64,000 nucleotides of DNA, from the NCBI RefSeq assembly GCF_014217785.1, contig NZ_CP048814.1, forward strand, positions 3,782,001-3,846,000, written 5' to 3'. Origin of the DNA: Rhodococcus triatomae. Lineage in GTDB: Bacteria; Actinomycetota; Actinomycetes; Mycobacteriales; Mycobacteriaceae. The translations under genes and the position numbers were made by a program. Every line of letters starts with the position of its first letter. Position 1 is the first letter of the stretch. The notes below the pieces were generated by a model, which saw only the letters and a list, made by a program, of their open reading frames with translations, was not told the origin of the DNA and did no database searches. This document shows positions 8,115-18,425 of this stretch, in pieces.

Positions 8115-9851
8115 TCACCACGCGGGCAGCGGGATCAGTTCCGCGACGGTGTCGTTCACGGCGCCAGGGGGGATCAGAGCCAGGGCCGGCCGGCCGACGA
8201 GGCCCGCCAGATGAGCGGTGCGCACGCCGGGATCGGCGATCCACCGGCCGTCCGGCAGCGAGGTCACCGGCAGGATCCGGGTCCGGTCCGTCCCGACCTC
8301 GGATGCGTTGGCCACCCGGCCGTGTAACCGCGGCTGCGGGGCGCGGCCGGTGCACGCGTCGACGACGGCGGGCAAGGTCACGAGCAGGGTGGCGATCGCA
8401 GCGTAGGGATTTCCCGGCAACCCGAGTACCGCCCGTCCGTCGGGGAGTGCTGCGGCGACGAGGGAGCCCCCCGGGCGGCAGAGGACCCGGCCGACCAGCA
8501 TGTGCGCCCGCGCGCGGGCCAGGGCGGAGCGCAGCTGGTCCGCCGCACCGCCGCCGGTGGCCCCGACGATCACGATCGCGTCGACGTCGGTCGCGCCGCG
8601 GAGCAGTTCGTCGAAACCGTCTGCGGTGTCGCGGATGTGGGCGTTCGTCACCGGTACCGCACCGGTCGAGGTCACGAAACGATCCAGGACGGGGCCGAGG
8701 GCGTCACGGGTCTGCCCCGGGCGCAGCGGCCCGTCCCGACGAATCTCGTCTCCGGTGGTCACCACGTGGACGCGGACGGGCCCACGCACCGTCGCGATGC
8801 GGATTTCGCCGCTCGACGCGGCCGACACCAGTGCGGACGTGACGGCCGTTCCTGCGGGCGCGATCGGATGGCCCACCGGCCAGTCCTCGCCGCGCCGACG
8901 GGTGTCGTCCCGGGGTGAGGAGTCCGGCAGTGTCGCGAGTACCCGCGCCTCCACCACGGCGAACTCGTCTCGGAGGACGGCGGTGGCGCCCGCGGGAAGA
9001 TGTGCGCCGGTGGCGATCCGGGCGGCCTCACCCGCAGCGAGGCTGAAGGTGCCGGTGTCTCCGGCGGGGCGCACCTCGTCGAGTAGATGCCACGGTCCCG
9101 GCCCGGCGACGGCGTAGCCGTCCATCGCGGACACGTCGGCCCGGGGTACGGCGTCGGCGGAGTGGAGAGTCCGAGCCAGAGTGGCACCGAGGGATTCGGC
9201 GAGCACGCCCTCGCGGGGTTCGAGGGCGGCGACTCCGGTACGGACGGCCTCGCGGGCCTCGTCGAGGGTGAGGGGTCCCGGCCCGACGGTCCGGGCGCGC
9301 TCGATGTCCTCGGGAGTGTCGCAGTCGGTGGCTCCCGCCACCTCGACGGTCACCGGGTGCTGCGGGTGCAGGGCACGCATCGGCTGGTTGACCGGCGAGT
9401 CGAGTGCTTCGAGTGCGTCGGCCAGTGCTTCGGCCCGCCACGCCGACAGCAGGTACTGGACACGCCCGGTCTCGTCGATGCCGAGGGCGGCGTCCGCGCC
9501 TTCCGTGCGCTCGAGGGCGCCGAGGAGGTCCTCGGTGGTCCGGGTGCCGATCCAGGGCAGGTCGGAAGCCAGGACGAGTACCCGGTCCGTCGGCCGGGTT
9601 CCGAGGGCGGCGAGGCCGGCAGCGATTCCGGCCACCGGACCGGAACCGGGCGGGTCCTCCTGGACCTGGAGCGCGGCGATGCCGTCGCGGTGCGGCCCGA
9701 CGACGACGGTCCGGTCGGCAACGGCGATGGCGGCCAGGGCGGTGTCCAGCATGCGCCGACCCCCGACGATCAGTGCGGGCTTGTCGATTCCGCCCATTCG
9801 GGTCGCCGCGCCGCCGGCCAGGATGATCGCGAACACGCGCGGAAACGTCAT
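8115..9851 (-). CDS. MobA-MoeA fusion: molybdenum cofactor guanylyltransferase and molybdotransferase
   Basis: This 578-residue fusion covers two late steps of molybdenum cofactor synthesis. Residues 4-190 are MobA-like: FAIILAGGAATRMGGIDKPA is the GTP-binding signature and LASDLPWI the acidic metal motif. Residues about 195-578 are MoeA-like: RADVSAMDGYAV, VVTTGDEI, a Gly-rich VGATGGGAADQL and GLPGNPYAAIATLL. The usual GGxS in the third motif is GGGA here, a mild departure. The ATG was chosen because MobA proteins begin a few residues before the LAGG motif; another ATG lies at 9890. Divergent from a TetR gene. It would serve molybdoenzymes such as nitrate reductase. Confidence 0.9.
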   Translation of the reverse strand: MTFPRVFAIILAGGAATRMGGIDKPALIVGGRRMLDTALAAIAVADRTVVVGPHRDGIAALQVQEDPPGSGPVAGIAAGLAALGTRPTDRVLVLASDLPWIGTRTTEDLLGALERTEGADAALGIDETGRVQYLLSAWRAEALADALEALDSPVNQPMRALHPQHPVTVEVAGATDCDTPEDIERARTVGPGPLTLDEAREAVRTGVAALEPREGVLAESLGATLARTLHSADAVPRADVSAMDGYAVAGPGPWHLLDEVRPAGDTGTFSLAAGEAARIATGAHLPAGATAVLRDEFAVVEARVLATLPDSSPRDDTRRRGEDWPVGHPIAPAGTAVTSALVSAASSGEIRIATVRGPVRVHVVTTGDEIRRDGPLRPGQTRDALGPVLDRFVTSTGAVPVTNAHIRDTADGFDELLRGATDVDAIVIVGATGGGAADQLRSALARARAHMLVGRVLCRPGGSLVAAALPDGRAVLGLPGNPYAAIATLLVTLPAVVDACTGRAPQPRLHGRVANASEVGTDRTRILPVTSLPDGRWIADPGVRTAHLAGLVGRPALALIPPGAVNDTVAELIPLPAW

Positions 9852-9921
9852 GGTGACGATGCTGCCGCATGACGGTTCGGATGTCCCCATGGCAGCGACG
9901 GCGCGCCCTGCATGCAGAAGA

Positions 9922-9933
9922 TGCAAATTTGCA
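9922..9933. promoter_or_regulatory. Palindromic operator candidate between mobA-moeA and tetR
   Basis: TGCAAATTTGCA is a perfect 12-bp palindrome in the divergent intergenic region, flanked by further TGCA half-sites (CATGCAG upstream, CTGCAAAAT downstream). Position and symmetry fit autoregulation by the adjacent TetR protein. Confidence 0.5.
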
Positions 9934-9963
9934 CTCACTGCAAAATATGGGCATCCTGGAGCG

Positions 9964-12422
<2,459 letters not shown>

Positions 12423-12443
12423 GAGACCATCCTCGTCCCGTAT

Positions 12444-12484
12444 TGGACTGCACAGAGCGGTCCATTAGGGGAAAGTGGACTGCA
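12444..12484 (+). promoter_or_regulatory. Repeated TGGACTGCA elements before the mocR gene
   Basis: TGGACTGCA occurs at 12444-12452 and again at 12476-12484, ending at the chosen start codon. An inverted GGTCCA lies between them at 12459-12464. MocR regulators commonly bind direct repeats in their own promoter, so these are candidate autoregulatory sites. Confidence 0.45.
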
Positions 12485-13941
12485 TGCCTCCTCGTGTGGA
12501 ACGACTCGCCGCGCCGGTCGTCGCGGCCCTCGTCTCCGATCGACTGCCGGGAACGGCGCCGCGGTACCGCGAGTTGGCGACGGCGCTGCGCGATCGGGTC
12601 GCGGACGGCAGCCTGCCCGAAGGCGCCCAACTCCCACCGGAGCGGGCTCTCGCCGGTGCCCTCGCGCTCAGCCGGGTCACGGTGGCGTCGGCATATCGGC
12701 AACTGCGTGCCGACGGATGGGCGATCGCTCGGCAGGGCGCCGGGACCTTCGCGGCCCGGCCCGCGGCGGGGGCGACCTGGGCGGCGATGGCCCGGCCTCC
12801 GGTCGACGGTGTCATCGACCTCGTGAACGCCGCGGCGGAGGCACCGCCGGAACTGATCCTCGCGTATCGGGAGGCCACCGATCTGCTGCCCGCCCACATC
12901 GGCAACCACGGCTACCACCCCGGCGGAATCGCGGCACTGCGTGCGGCGATCGCCGACTACTACCGCCGCCGAGGGCTCCCCACCACGGCGGATCAGATCC
13001 TCGTCACCGGCGGGGGCGGGGACGGGATCGCCGTCGCGATGGAGGGCCTCGTGCAACCGGGCGACCGGGTGCTCGTCGAGCACCCCACCTATGCCGGCGC
13101 GGTCGAAGCGGTACAGGCCGCCGGGGGTCGCTGTGTACCGGTGCCACTCGATGCCGCGGATCCGGACGCGTTCGTTGTCGACGCGGATCGTGCTGCGCGG
13201 CAGAGTTCCCCGACCGTCGCGTATCTCATGCCCGACTTCTCGAACCCTACGGGAGCCCGGGCGACGGACACCGGTCGGCGAACGCTGGCGGCCACCCTGG
13301 TGCGACACGGGGTGACCGCACTGGTCGACGAGGTGCCTGCCGATCTGGTCCTGGACGGCTCCGGGAACCGGGAGCCGTTCGGTGTGCCCGTCCCGGACAC
13401 CGCGACGGTGACCGTCGGCAGCCTGAGCAAGGTGGTCTGGGGCGGGATCCGGGTGGGGTGGATTCGCGCCGACGCCTCGCGCATCGTGCAGCTGGCCGGG
13501 ATCATGGCGCGGCGCCAGCTGTCGGTGTCGGTGGTGGACCAGCTCGCCGCCGTTCTCCTGCTCGGTGACTACGATCACCTGATCTCCCGAAGGAGGTCGG
13601 AATCCCGCCGCCGTCGGGATGCCCTCGTGGACGCGGTCAGCGCCGAGCTGCCCGAGTGGTCGTTCCACGTGCCGGCCGGCGGGCTGAGCCTGTGGTGCCG
13701 GCTTCCGGCGGGAACGTCCTCGACCGAGCTCGTCGCCTCCGCGGCCGACCGGGGGCTCCGGCTGGCGCCCGGGCCGCGATTCGGCACCGGGCATCTGTTC
13801 GACGACCACCAGCGGCTGCCCTACACCCGTCCGGTCCCGGAACTTCTTGCTGCGGTGAGGATTCTGGCATCGGTGGCGACGGCCGCCCCGACGTCCGCGG
13901 TGCGCGCCGTCGCTCCGGCGGTGACCGGGCTCGTGGTGTGA
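12484..13941 (+). CDS. MocR-type regulator (GntR winged helix plus aminotransferase fold)
   Basis: The 485-residue protein joins an N-terminal GntR winged helix (residues 20-95, including LPPERALAGALALSRVTVASAY and a GAGTF wing) to a fold-type-I aminotransferase domain. PLP-binding features are visible: VTGGGGDGIAVAMEG, PDFSNPTGA, and SLSKVVWGG, where Lys is the likely Schiff-base residue. MocR proteins use the PLP domain as a sensor rather than an enzyme. AGGGGAAA at 12466-12473 suits the ATG at 12484 better than a GTG at 12475. No amino-acid or PLP-synthesis gene is adjacent, so the target is unclear; the divergent small membrane reading frame is one candidate. Confidence 0.87.
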   Translation: MPPRVERLAAPVVAALVSDRLPGTAPRYRELATALRDRVADGSLPEGAQLPPERALAGALALSRVTVASAYRQLRADGWAIARQGAGTFAARPAAGATWAAMARPPVDGVIDLVNAAAEAPPELILAYREATDLLPAHIGNHGYHPGGIAALRAAIADYYRRRGLPTTADQILVTGGGGDGIAVAMEGLVQPGDRVLVEHPTYAGAVEAVQAAGGRCVPVPLDAADPDAFVVDADRAARQSSPTVAYLMPDFSNPTGARATDTGRRTLAATLVRHGVTALVDEVPADLVLDGSGNREPFGVPVPDTATVTVGSLSKVVWGGIRVGWIRADASRIVQLAGIMARRQLSVSVVDQLAAVLLLGDYDHLISRRRSESRRRRDALVDAVSAELPEWSFHVPAGGLSLWCRLPAGTSSTELVASAADRGLRLAPGPRFGTGHLFDDHQRLPYTRPVPELLAAVRILASVATAAPTSAVRAVAPAVTGLVV

Positions 13942-13973
13942 TGTGGCCCGGGCCGTGGGGTGTGTCCGGTCGG

Positions 13974-14273
13974 TCAGCCGAACCGGTGGCGCGCCGACCC
14001 GAGGTCGACTCTGTCGCCGACGATCGACACTCCCTCCTCGGCGAGCTTCCCGAGCTGCCGTGCCGCGAGGTGCTTCGCCGGACGGCCAGACGCGGCGAGA
14101 ACCCGGTGCCACGGCAGGTCCGCCGAGTCGGTGCGCATGATCCAGCCCACCGTACGAGCGGAGGACAGACCGGCGGCCGCGGCGATGTCGCCGTAGGTGG
14201 CGACCAGGCCCGCGGGAATGGCGGCCACGAGTTCCCGGACTCGCTCGACCTGCTCGTCGGTGGTCCGGCTCAC
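13974..14273 (-). CDS. Alkyltransferase-like protein (ATL), MGMT homologue without acceptor Cys
   Basis: This 99-residue protein resembles the DNA-binding domain of O6-alkylguanine-DNA alkyltransferase. The active-site motif PCHRV reads PWHRVL (residues 54-59), with Trp in place of the alkyl-accepting Cys, the hallmark of ATL proteins. Other family features are present: VATYGDIAAAAGLSSARTVG, with the Tyr and the Arg finger region, and WIMRTDSADLPWHR. ATLs bind alkylated guanine and direct it to nucleotide excision repair. The GTG overlaps the stop of the upstream hydrolase gene (GTGA), so the two are co-translated. M. tuberculosis has an equivalent gene beside lipV and adnAB. Confidence 0.9.
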   Translation of the reverse strand: MSRTTDEQVERVRELVAAIPAGLVATYGDIAAAAGLSSARTVGWIMRTDSADLPWHRVLAASGRPAKHLAARQLGKLAEEGVSIVGDRVDLGSARHRFG

Positions 14274-15061
14274 GGGAGCAGACCCCGGACGAGAGCGGCG
14301 ACCTCCTCGGGACGGGCTTGCGGGACCATGTGATCGCAGTCGAGTTCGACCTCGGTGAGCGAGTCGCCCAGATGTGCGCGCAGTGCGGCGCGGAATCCAG
14401 CGGTGACGTACGGCGGCTGCACCTTCATCGCCTGGACCAGTACGGTCGGCACGACGTCGGGAGGAAGGACGAACGGCCGGGCCAGCTCGCCCCACACGGT
14501 GATCACCGCGGGCGTGCTGATCCGCCAGTTCACCCGCCCGTTCGGCAGCGTGACGAGGTGTTCGTCGATCTCGGTGTCGAGGACGTGCGCGGGTACCTCG
14601 CCCCAGGCACCGTGGACCTTCTCGGAGCGGGCCTCGGCGACGTCCGTGTAGTCGGGGGAGGCAACCGTCTGTTCGGCGACGGTGCGCATCGTCCCGGCGT
14701 CGAGCCCGAGCGCCGGATCGAGGAGGGCGAGCGCGTGGACCCGGTCCGGGAGGGCGCGGGCCAGATGCAGCGCCAGGGTGGCGCCGAACGAGTGGCCCAC
14801 CACGGTGACCCGGGCGTCGGGGGCGTGCTCGTCGAGGGTCTCGACGAGCGCCTCGACGTGCGCCTCGATGGTCCAGGGCGGCGTGTACGGGGATCGACCG
14901 TGGCCGAGCAGGTCGGGCGCGAGCACCCGGGCAGTGGGCAGGTGGGTGGTCGCCCAGTCGCTCCATCGCCGGCCGTGCCCGGTGATGCCGTGCAGGGCGA
15001 GGACCACCGGGCCGGACTCGGGCCCGAACGTGTAGGTGTGGAGAATCGGCACGACCGCCAC
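14270..15061 (-). CDS. lipV: Alpha/beta hydrolase, LipV-like
   Basis: This 263-residue alpha/beta-hydrolase-fold enzyme is probably an esterase or lipase. The oxyanion region is LALHGITGHGRRWSDWA, the nucleophile elbow is VVGHSFGATLAL with catalytic Ser, and the C-terminal His lies in ELDCDHMVPQARPEE. A catalytic Asp or Glu is likely in the stretch after FVLPPDVVPTVLVQ. Two GTG codons (15061 and 15052) could start it, neither with a strong ribosome site. It is coupled to the ATL gene and divergent from adnA, as lipV (Rv3203) is in M. tuberculosis; the name rests on that synteny. Confidence 0.8.
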   Translation of the reverse strand: MAVVPILHTYTFGPESGPVVLALHGITGHGRRWSDWATTHLPTARVLAPDLLGHGRSPYTPPWTIEAHVEALVETLDEHAPDARVTVVGHSFGATLALHLARALPDRVHALALLDPALGLDAGTMRTVAEQTVASPDYTDVAEARSEKVHGAWGEVPAHVLDTEIDEHLVTLPNGRVNWRISTPAVITVWGELARPFVLPPDVVPTVLVQAMKVQPPYVTAGFRAALRAHLGDSLTEVELDCDHMVPQARPEEVAALVRGLLP

Positions 15062-15146
15062 TATGCCGGACCACGGAAGCCGGTGCAGGTCCGCCTCGCA
15101 CCCACCGCCGGGCGGAGCTGTCGGTGCACTCTGGTGGAATGCAGCA

Positions 15147-18100
15147 GTGACTCGATCCGCTCCCCGCCCCGCCCCGGACCGCCCCGGGATGCGGCTCGTG
15201 CGCAGGCAGACGCGGGTGCAGGAGCCGCGGGAGTGGGACCCCGCCGCGCTTCGGGTCCTCGAGGACACCGGCGCGGGTGGGCCGAGACTCGGCGGCGGGT
15301 GGCGCCCGTGGCAGGTGCTGGGCGGCCCCGGCACCGGCAAGACCGCGCTCGTCGTCGACTCCGCCGTGCGCCGGATACTCGCCGGGGCGGATCCCGAATC
15401 GGTGCTCGTCCTCGTCCATTCCCGGCGTGCCGCGGTCGCGGTGCGCGAACAGATCACTGCCGCACTGACGGCCGGCGGTGCCGGACGGCCGAGGGCTTCC
15501 CGCGAGCCCTTGGTGCGCACGGTCCATTCGTACGCGTTCGCCGTCCTGCGGTTGCAGGCGGCCGCCCACGGCAATCCGCCGCCGCGGCTGATCACCGGTG
15601 CCGAGCAGGACTCGGCGATCCGCGAGATGCTGCGTGGCGAGATCGAGGACGGAGCGGCCGAATGGCCGGACCGGCTGCGTCCCGCGCTGGCGACGCTGGG
15701 CTTCGCCGCCGAGCTGCGGGACCTGATCATGCGGGCTGCCGAACGTGGCCTGGGCCCGGAGGATCTGAGTGACCTCGGCCGGGCCGAGGGCCGCGAGGAA
15801 TGGGTGGCTGCGGGGCGTTTCGCCGCCCGCTACGAGCAGGCCACCCTGTTGCGGGCCACCGTGGGAATGCATGCCCCGGAGGCGACGGCCCCCGCCCTCG
15901 ACGCCGCGGAACTGGTCAGCGCGGCGCTCGAGGCGTTCGCCACCGACCCCGAGCTGTTGCGCCGCGAGCGCGCTCGGGTGCGGCACCTCCTCGTCGACGA
16001 CGCGCAGCACCTGGATCCACAGGCGGCACAGCTGATTCGGCTGGTGGGGACCGGTGCGGACTCGGCGGTCGTCGCCGGAGATCCGGATCAGTCGGTGTTC
16101 GCCTTCCGCGGAGCGGATCCGTCGTTCCTCACCGGCCTCGCCGAGCGGCACGACGAGCGGCAGGTGTTGCTCCCACGGAACCATCGGGCCGCGGCCGAGA
16201 TCGCCGACGCCACCCGCCGCATTCTCGGCCGGCTGCCGGGCAGTGGCCCCCAGCGGGCGTGGGAGGCGGGCACGTCCGAGGGTCGGGTGGCGATCCGGGT
16301 CGCGTCCTCACCCGCGAAGGAGGCGGCCGTCGTCGCGGACACGCTCCGCCGCGCGCACCTGACGGACGGGATAGCCTGGTCCCGGATGGCCGTCGTCGTG
16401 CGGTCGGTGCCGGCCAGCCTGGCACCGTTGCGGCGCGCCCTCCTGGCCGCGGGTGTTCCGGTGACGACCCCGGCCGACGAGCTGCCCCTCGCTCGCAGAC
16501 ACGGCGTGTCGGCGCTGTTGCTGGTGCTACGGGCGGTCACCGAACGTGAGTTCACCGGCGACGACGCACTCGCCCTCCTGTCGGGGCCCATCGGTGGCGC
16601 CGAGCCGGTCGCGCTCCGCAGGCTGCGTCGCGGCCTCCGGCGCAGTGAGCTGTCCGGCGGCGGTGATCGCGATTCCTCGGAGATACTGCGCCGCATCGTG
16701 CTCGGCGCGGACGAGCCCGCGATGCGTGGGCTCACCGAGGTCGAGGCGGCGCCGTTGCAACGGGTGGGCAAGGTGCTGCGCCGGGCCAGGAAGGTGCTCG
16801 GCGACGGTGGCGGTGTCGAGGACGTCCTGTGGGCGGCGTGGCGGGCCGCCGGCCTCGAGAAGCGTTGGGCCGCGGCCTCGCTCCGCGGCGGCCCGGTGGG
16901 CGCCCAGGCCGATCGCGACCTCGACGCGGTGGTGGCGCTGTTCGACGCCGCCGCAGGCTATGTGGACCGGCTGCCCCGGGCGGGCATCGCGGGCTTCCTC
17001 GACCACGTCGAGGGGCAGGAGATCCCGACGCTCTCCCGCACGACGCCGCTGTTCACCGAATCCGTGACGGTGCTCAGTGCCCACGCCGCGGTCGGCCGCG
17101 AATGGGACGTCGTCGCGGTCGTCGGCGTGCAGGAAGGCACCTGGCCCTCCCTGCGCTCGCGGTCGAGTCTGCTCGGTACGGGCGAGCTGATCGACCTGGT
17201 GTCCGGGACCGTCCGGTCCGCGGGCGACACCCGCCTGTCGCGCACGGCACCGCTCCTCGCCGAGGAACGGCGGTTGTTCCTGCTCGCGTGTAGCCGCGCC
17301 CGCCGGATACTGTCGGTCACCGCCGTCGACGCACCCGGCGGAGACGCGGACTTGGTGCGGTCCCGCTTCGTCGACGAACTGGCCGTCGACGGTGACACTC
17401 CGGACGCCCTGCCCGAACCCGTGACGGAACCACCGGCGCGGGTACTCGCGTTGCCCGCGTTGGTGGCGGAGCTGCGGGCGGTGGTGTGCGATTCCGCGGC
17501 CGACCAGGGCCGGCGCGACCGGGCCGCCGTGCAGTTGGCGCGGCTGGCCGAGGCCGGCGTCCGGGGAGCGCATCCGGACCAGTGGTACGGGCTCGCGGAC
17601 CCGAGTACGGCGGAACCGCTGTGGGGCCCGGAGGACGGCCCGGTCCCGCTGTCGCCGTCGACGATCGAGCAGCTCACCACGTGCCCCCTGCGGTGGCTGC
17701 TCGAACGCAACGGTGGCACCGACGGCGACAACGCCCGTGCGGTGGCCGGCACGCTCGTGCACACTCTGGTGCAGGCGCTGGCCGGGCACATTCCGCCGGA
17801 TCACGTCGATCGTGCGCTCGAAGAGGCCTGGGCCGCCGTGGATCTCGGATCGCCGTGGTATTCGCGCCGGGAGCTCACCCGCACCCGGACCATGCTCGAG
17901 ACGTTCGCGGCCTGGATGCGGGCGTCCCGTTCCGAGCTCACCGAGATCGGTGTCGAGGTCGCGGTCGACGGCGTGCTGGAACCGCGGTCGGACGGCGATC
18001 CACAGGTCCGTCTGCGGGGGCGGATCGACCGGCTCGAGCGGGATGCCGAGGGTCGCCCCGTCGTCGTCGACGTCAAGACGGCCCGGACGCCGGTCAGCAG

Positions 18101-18425
18101 AAGCCAGGCTGAAGAGCATGCCCAGCTCGCCGCGTATCAGGTCGCCGCGGCGACGGGCGCGGTGGAGGGAATGCCCCCGGCCCGGCCGGGCGGTGCCCGC
18201 CTGGTCTTCGTGGCCAAGCCGCACAAGAAGGACGGCGCCACCGAACGGGTGCAGGCTCCGCTCTCCGATGCGGATCTCGAACGGTGGATCGATGCCGTGC
18301 ATGCGGCGGCCGCGGCCACTCGGGGGCCACGGTTCCTCGCTCAGGTCAACGACGGCTGCCGGCACTGCCCGGTCCGGTCGAGTTGCCCGGTCCACGACGA
18401 GGGCAGGCAGGTGAGTGCGCAATGA
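15147..18425 (+). CDS. adnA: AdnA subunit of the AdnAB helicase-nuclease
   Basis: AdnA is one subunit of the actinobacterial AdnAB motor-nuclease that resects DNA double-strand breaks. The 1092-residue protein has an N-terminal UvrD-like motor: Walker A GGPGTGKTALVVD near residue 60, LLVDDAQHLDPQ as motif II, GDPDQSVFAFRGAD as motif III, and FLLACSRARRI near the end. The C-terminal RecB-like nuclease domain has GRIDRLERD, VVVDVKTART and QLAAYQVA. Cysteines in TTCPLRW and the terminal CRHCPVRSSCPV suggest a 4Fe-4S cluster as in AddB-type nucleases. GTG start after GGTGGA. It overlaps adnB by ATGA, the expected obligate pair. Confidence 0.93.
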   Translation: MTRSAPRPAPDRPGMRLVRRQTRVQEPREWDPAALRVLEDTGAGGPRLGGGWRPWQVLGGPGTGKTALVVDSAVRRILAGADPESVLVLVHSRRAAVAVREQITAALTAGGAGRPRASREPLVRTVHSYAFAVLRLQAAAHGNPPPRLITGAEQDSAIREMLRGEIEDGAAEWPDRLRPALATLGFAAELRDLIMRAAERGLGPEDLSDLGRAEGREEWVAAGRFAARYEQATLLRATVGMHAPEATAPALDAAELVSAALEAFATDPELLRRERARVRHLLVDDAQHLDPQAAQLIRLVGTGADSAVVAGDPDQSVFAFRGADPSFLTGLAERHDERQVLLPRNHRAAAEIADATRRILGRLPGSGPQRAWEAGTSEGRVAIRVASSPAKEAAVVADTLRRAHLTDGIAWSRMAVVVRSVPASLAPLRRALLAAGVPVTTPADELPLARRHGVSALLLVLRAVTEREFTGDDALALLSGPIGGAEPVALRRLRRGLRRSELSGGGDRDSSEILRRIVLGADEPAMRGLTEVEAAPLQRVGKVLRRARKVLGDGGGVEDVLWAAWRAAGLEKRWAAASLRGGPVGAQADRDLDAVVALFDAAAGYVDRLPRAGIAGFLDHVEGQEIPTLSRTTPLFTESVTVLSAHAAVGREWDVVAVVGVQEGTWPSLRSRSSLLGTGELIDLVSGTVRSAGDTRLSRTAPLLAEERRLFLLACSRARRILSVTAVDAPGGDADLVRSRFVDELAVDGDTPDALPEPVTEPPARVLALPALVAELRAVVCDSAADQGRRDRAAVQLARLAEAGVRGAHPDQWYGLADPSTAEPLWGPEDGPVPLSPSTIEQLTTCPLRWLLERNGGTDGDNARAVAGTLVHTLVQALAGHIPPDHVDRALEEAWAAVDLGSPWYSRRELTRTRTMLETFAAWMRASRSELTEIGVEVAVDGVLEPRSDGDPQVRLRGRIDRLERDAEGRPVVVDVKTARTPVSRSQAEEHAQLAAYQVAAATGAVEGMPPARPGGARLVFVAKPHKKDGATERVQAPLSDADLERWIDAVHAAAAATRGPRFLAQVNDGCRHCPVRSSCPVHDEGRQVSAQ

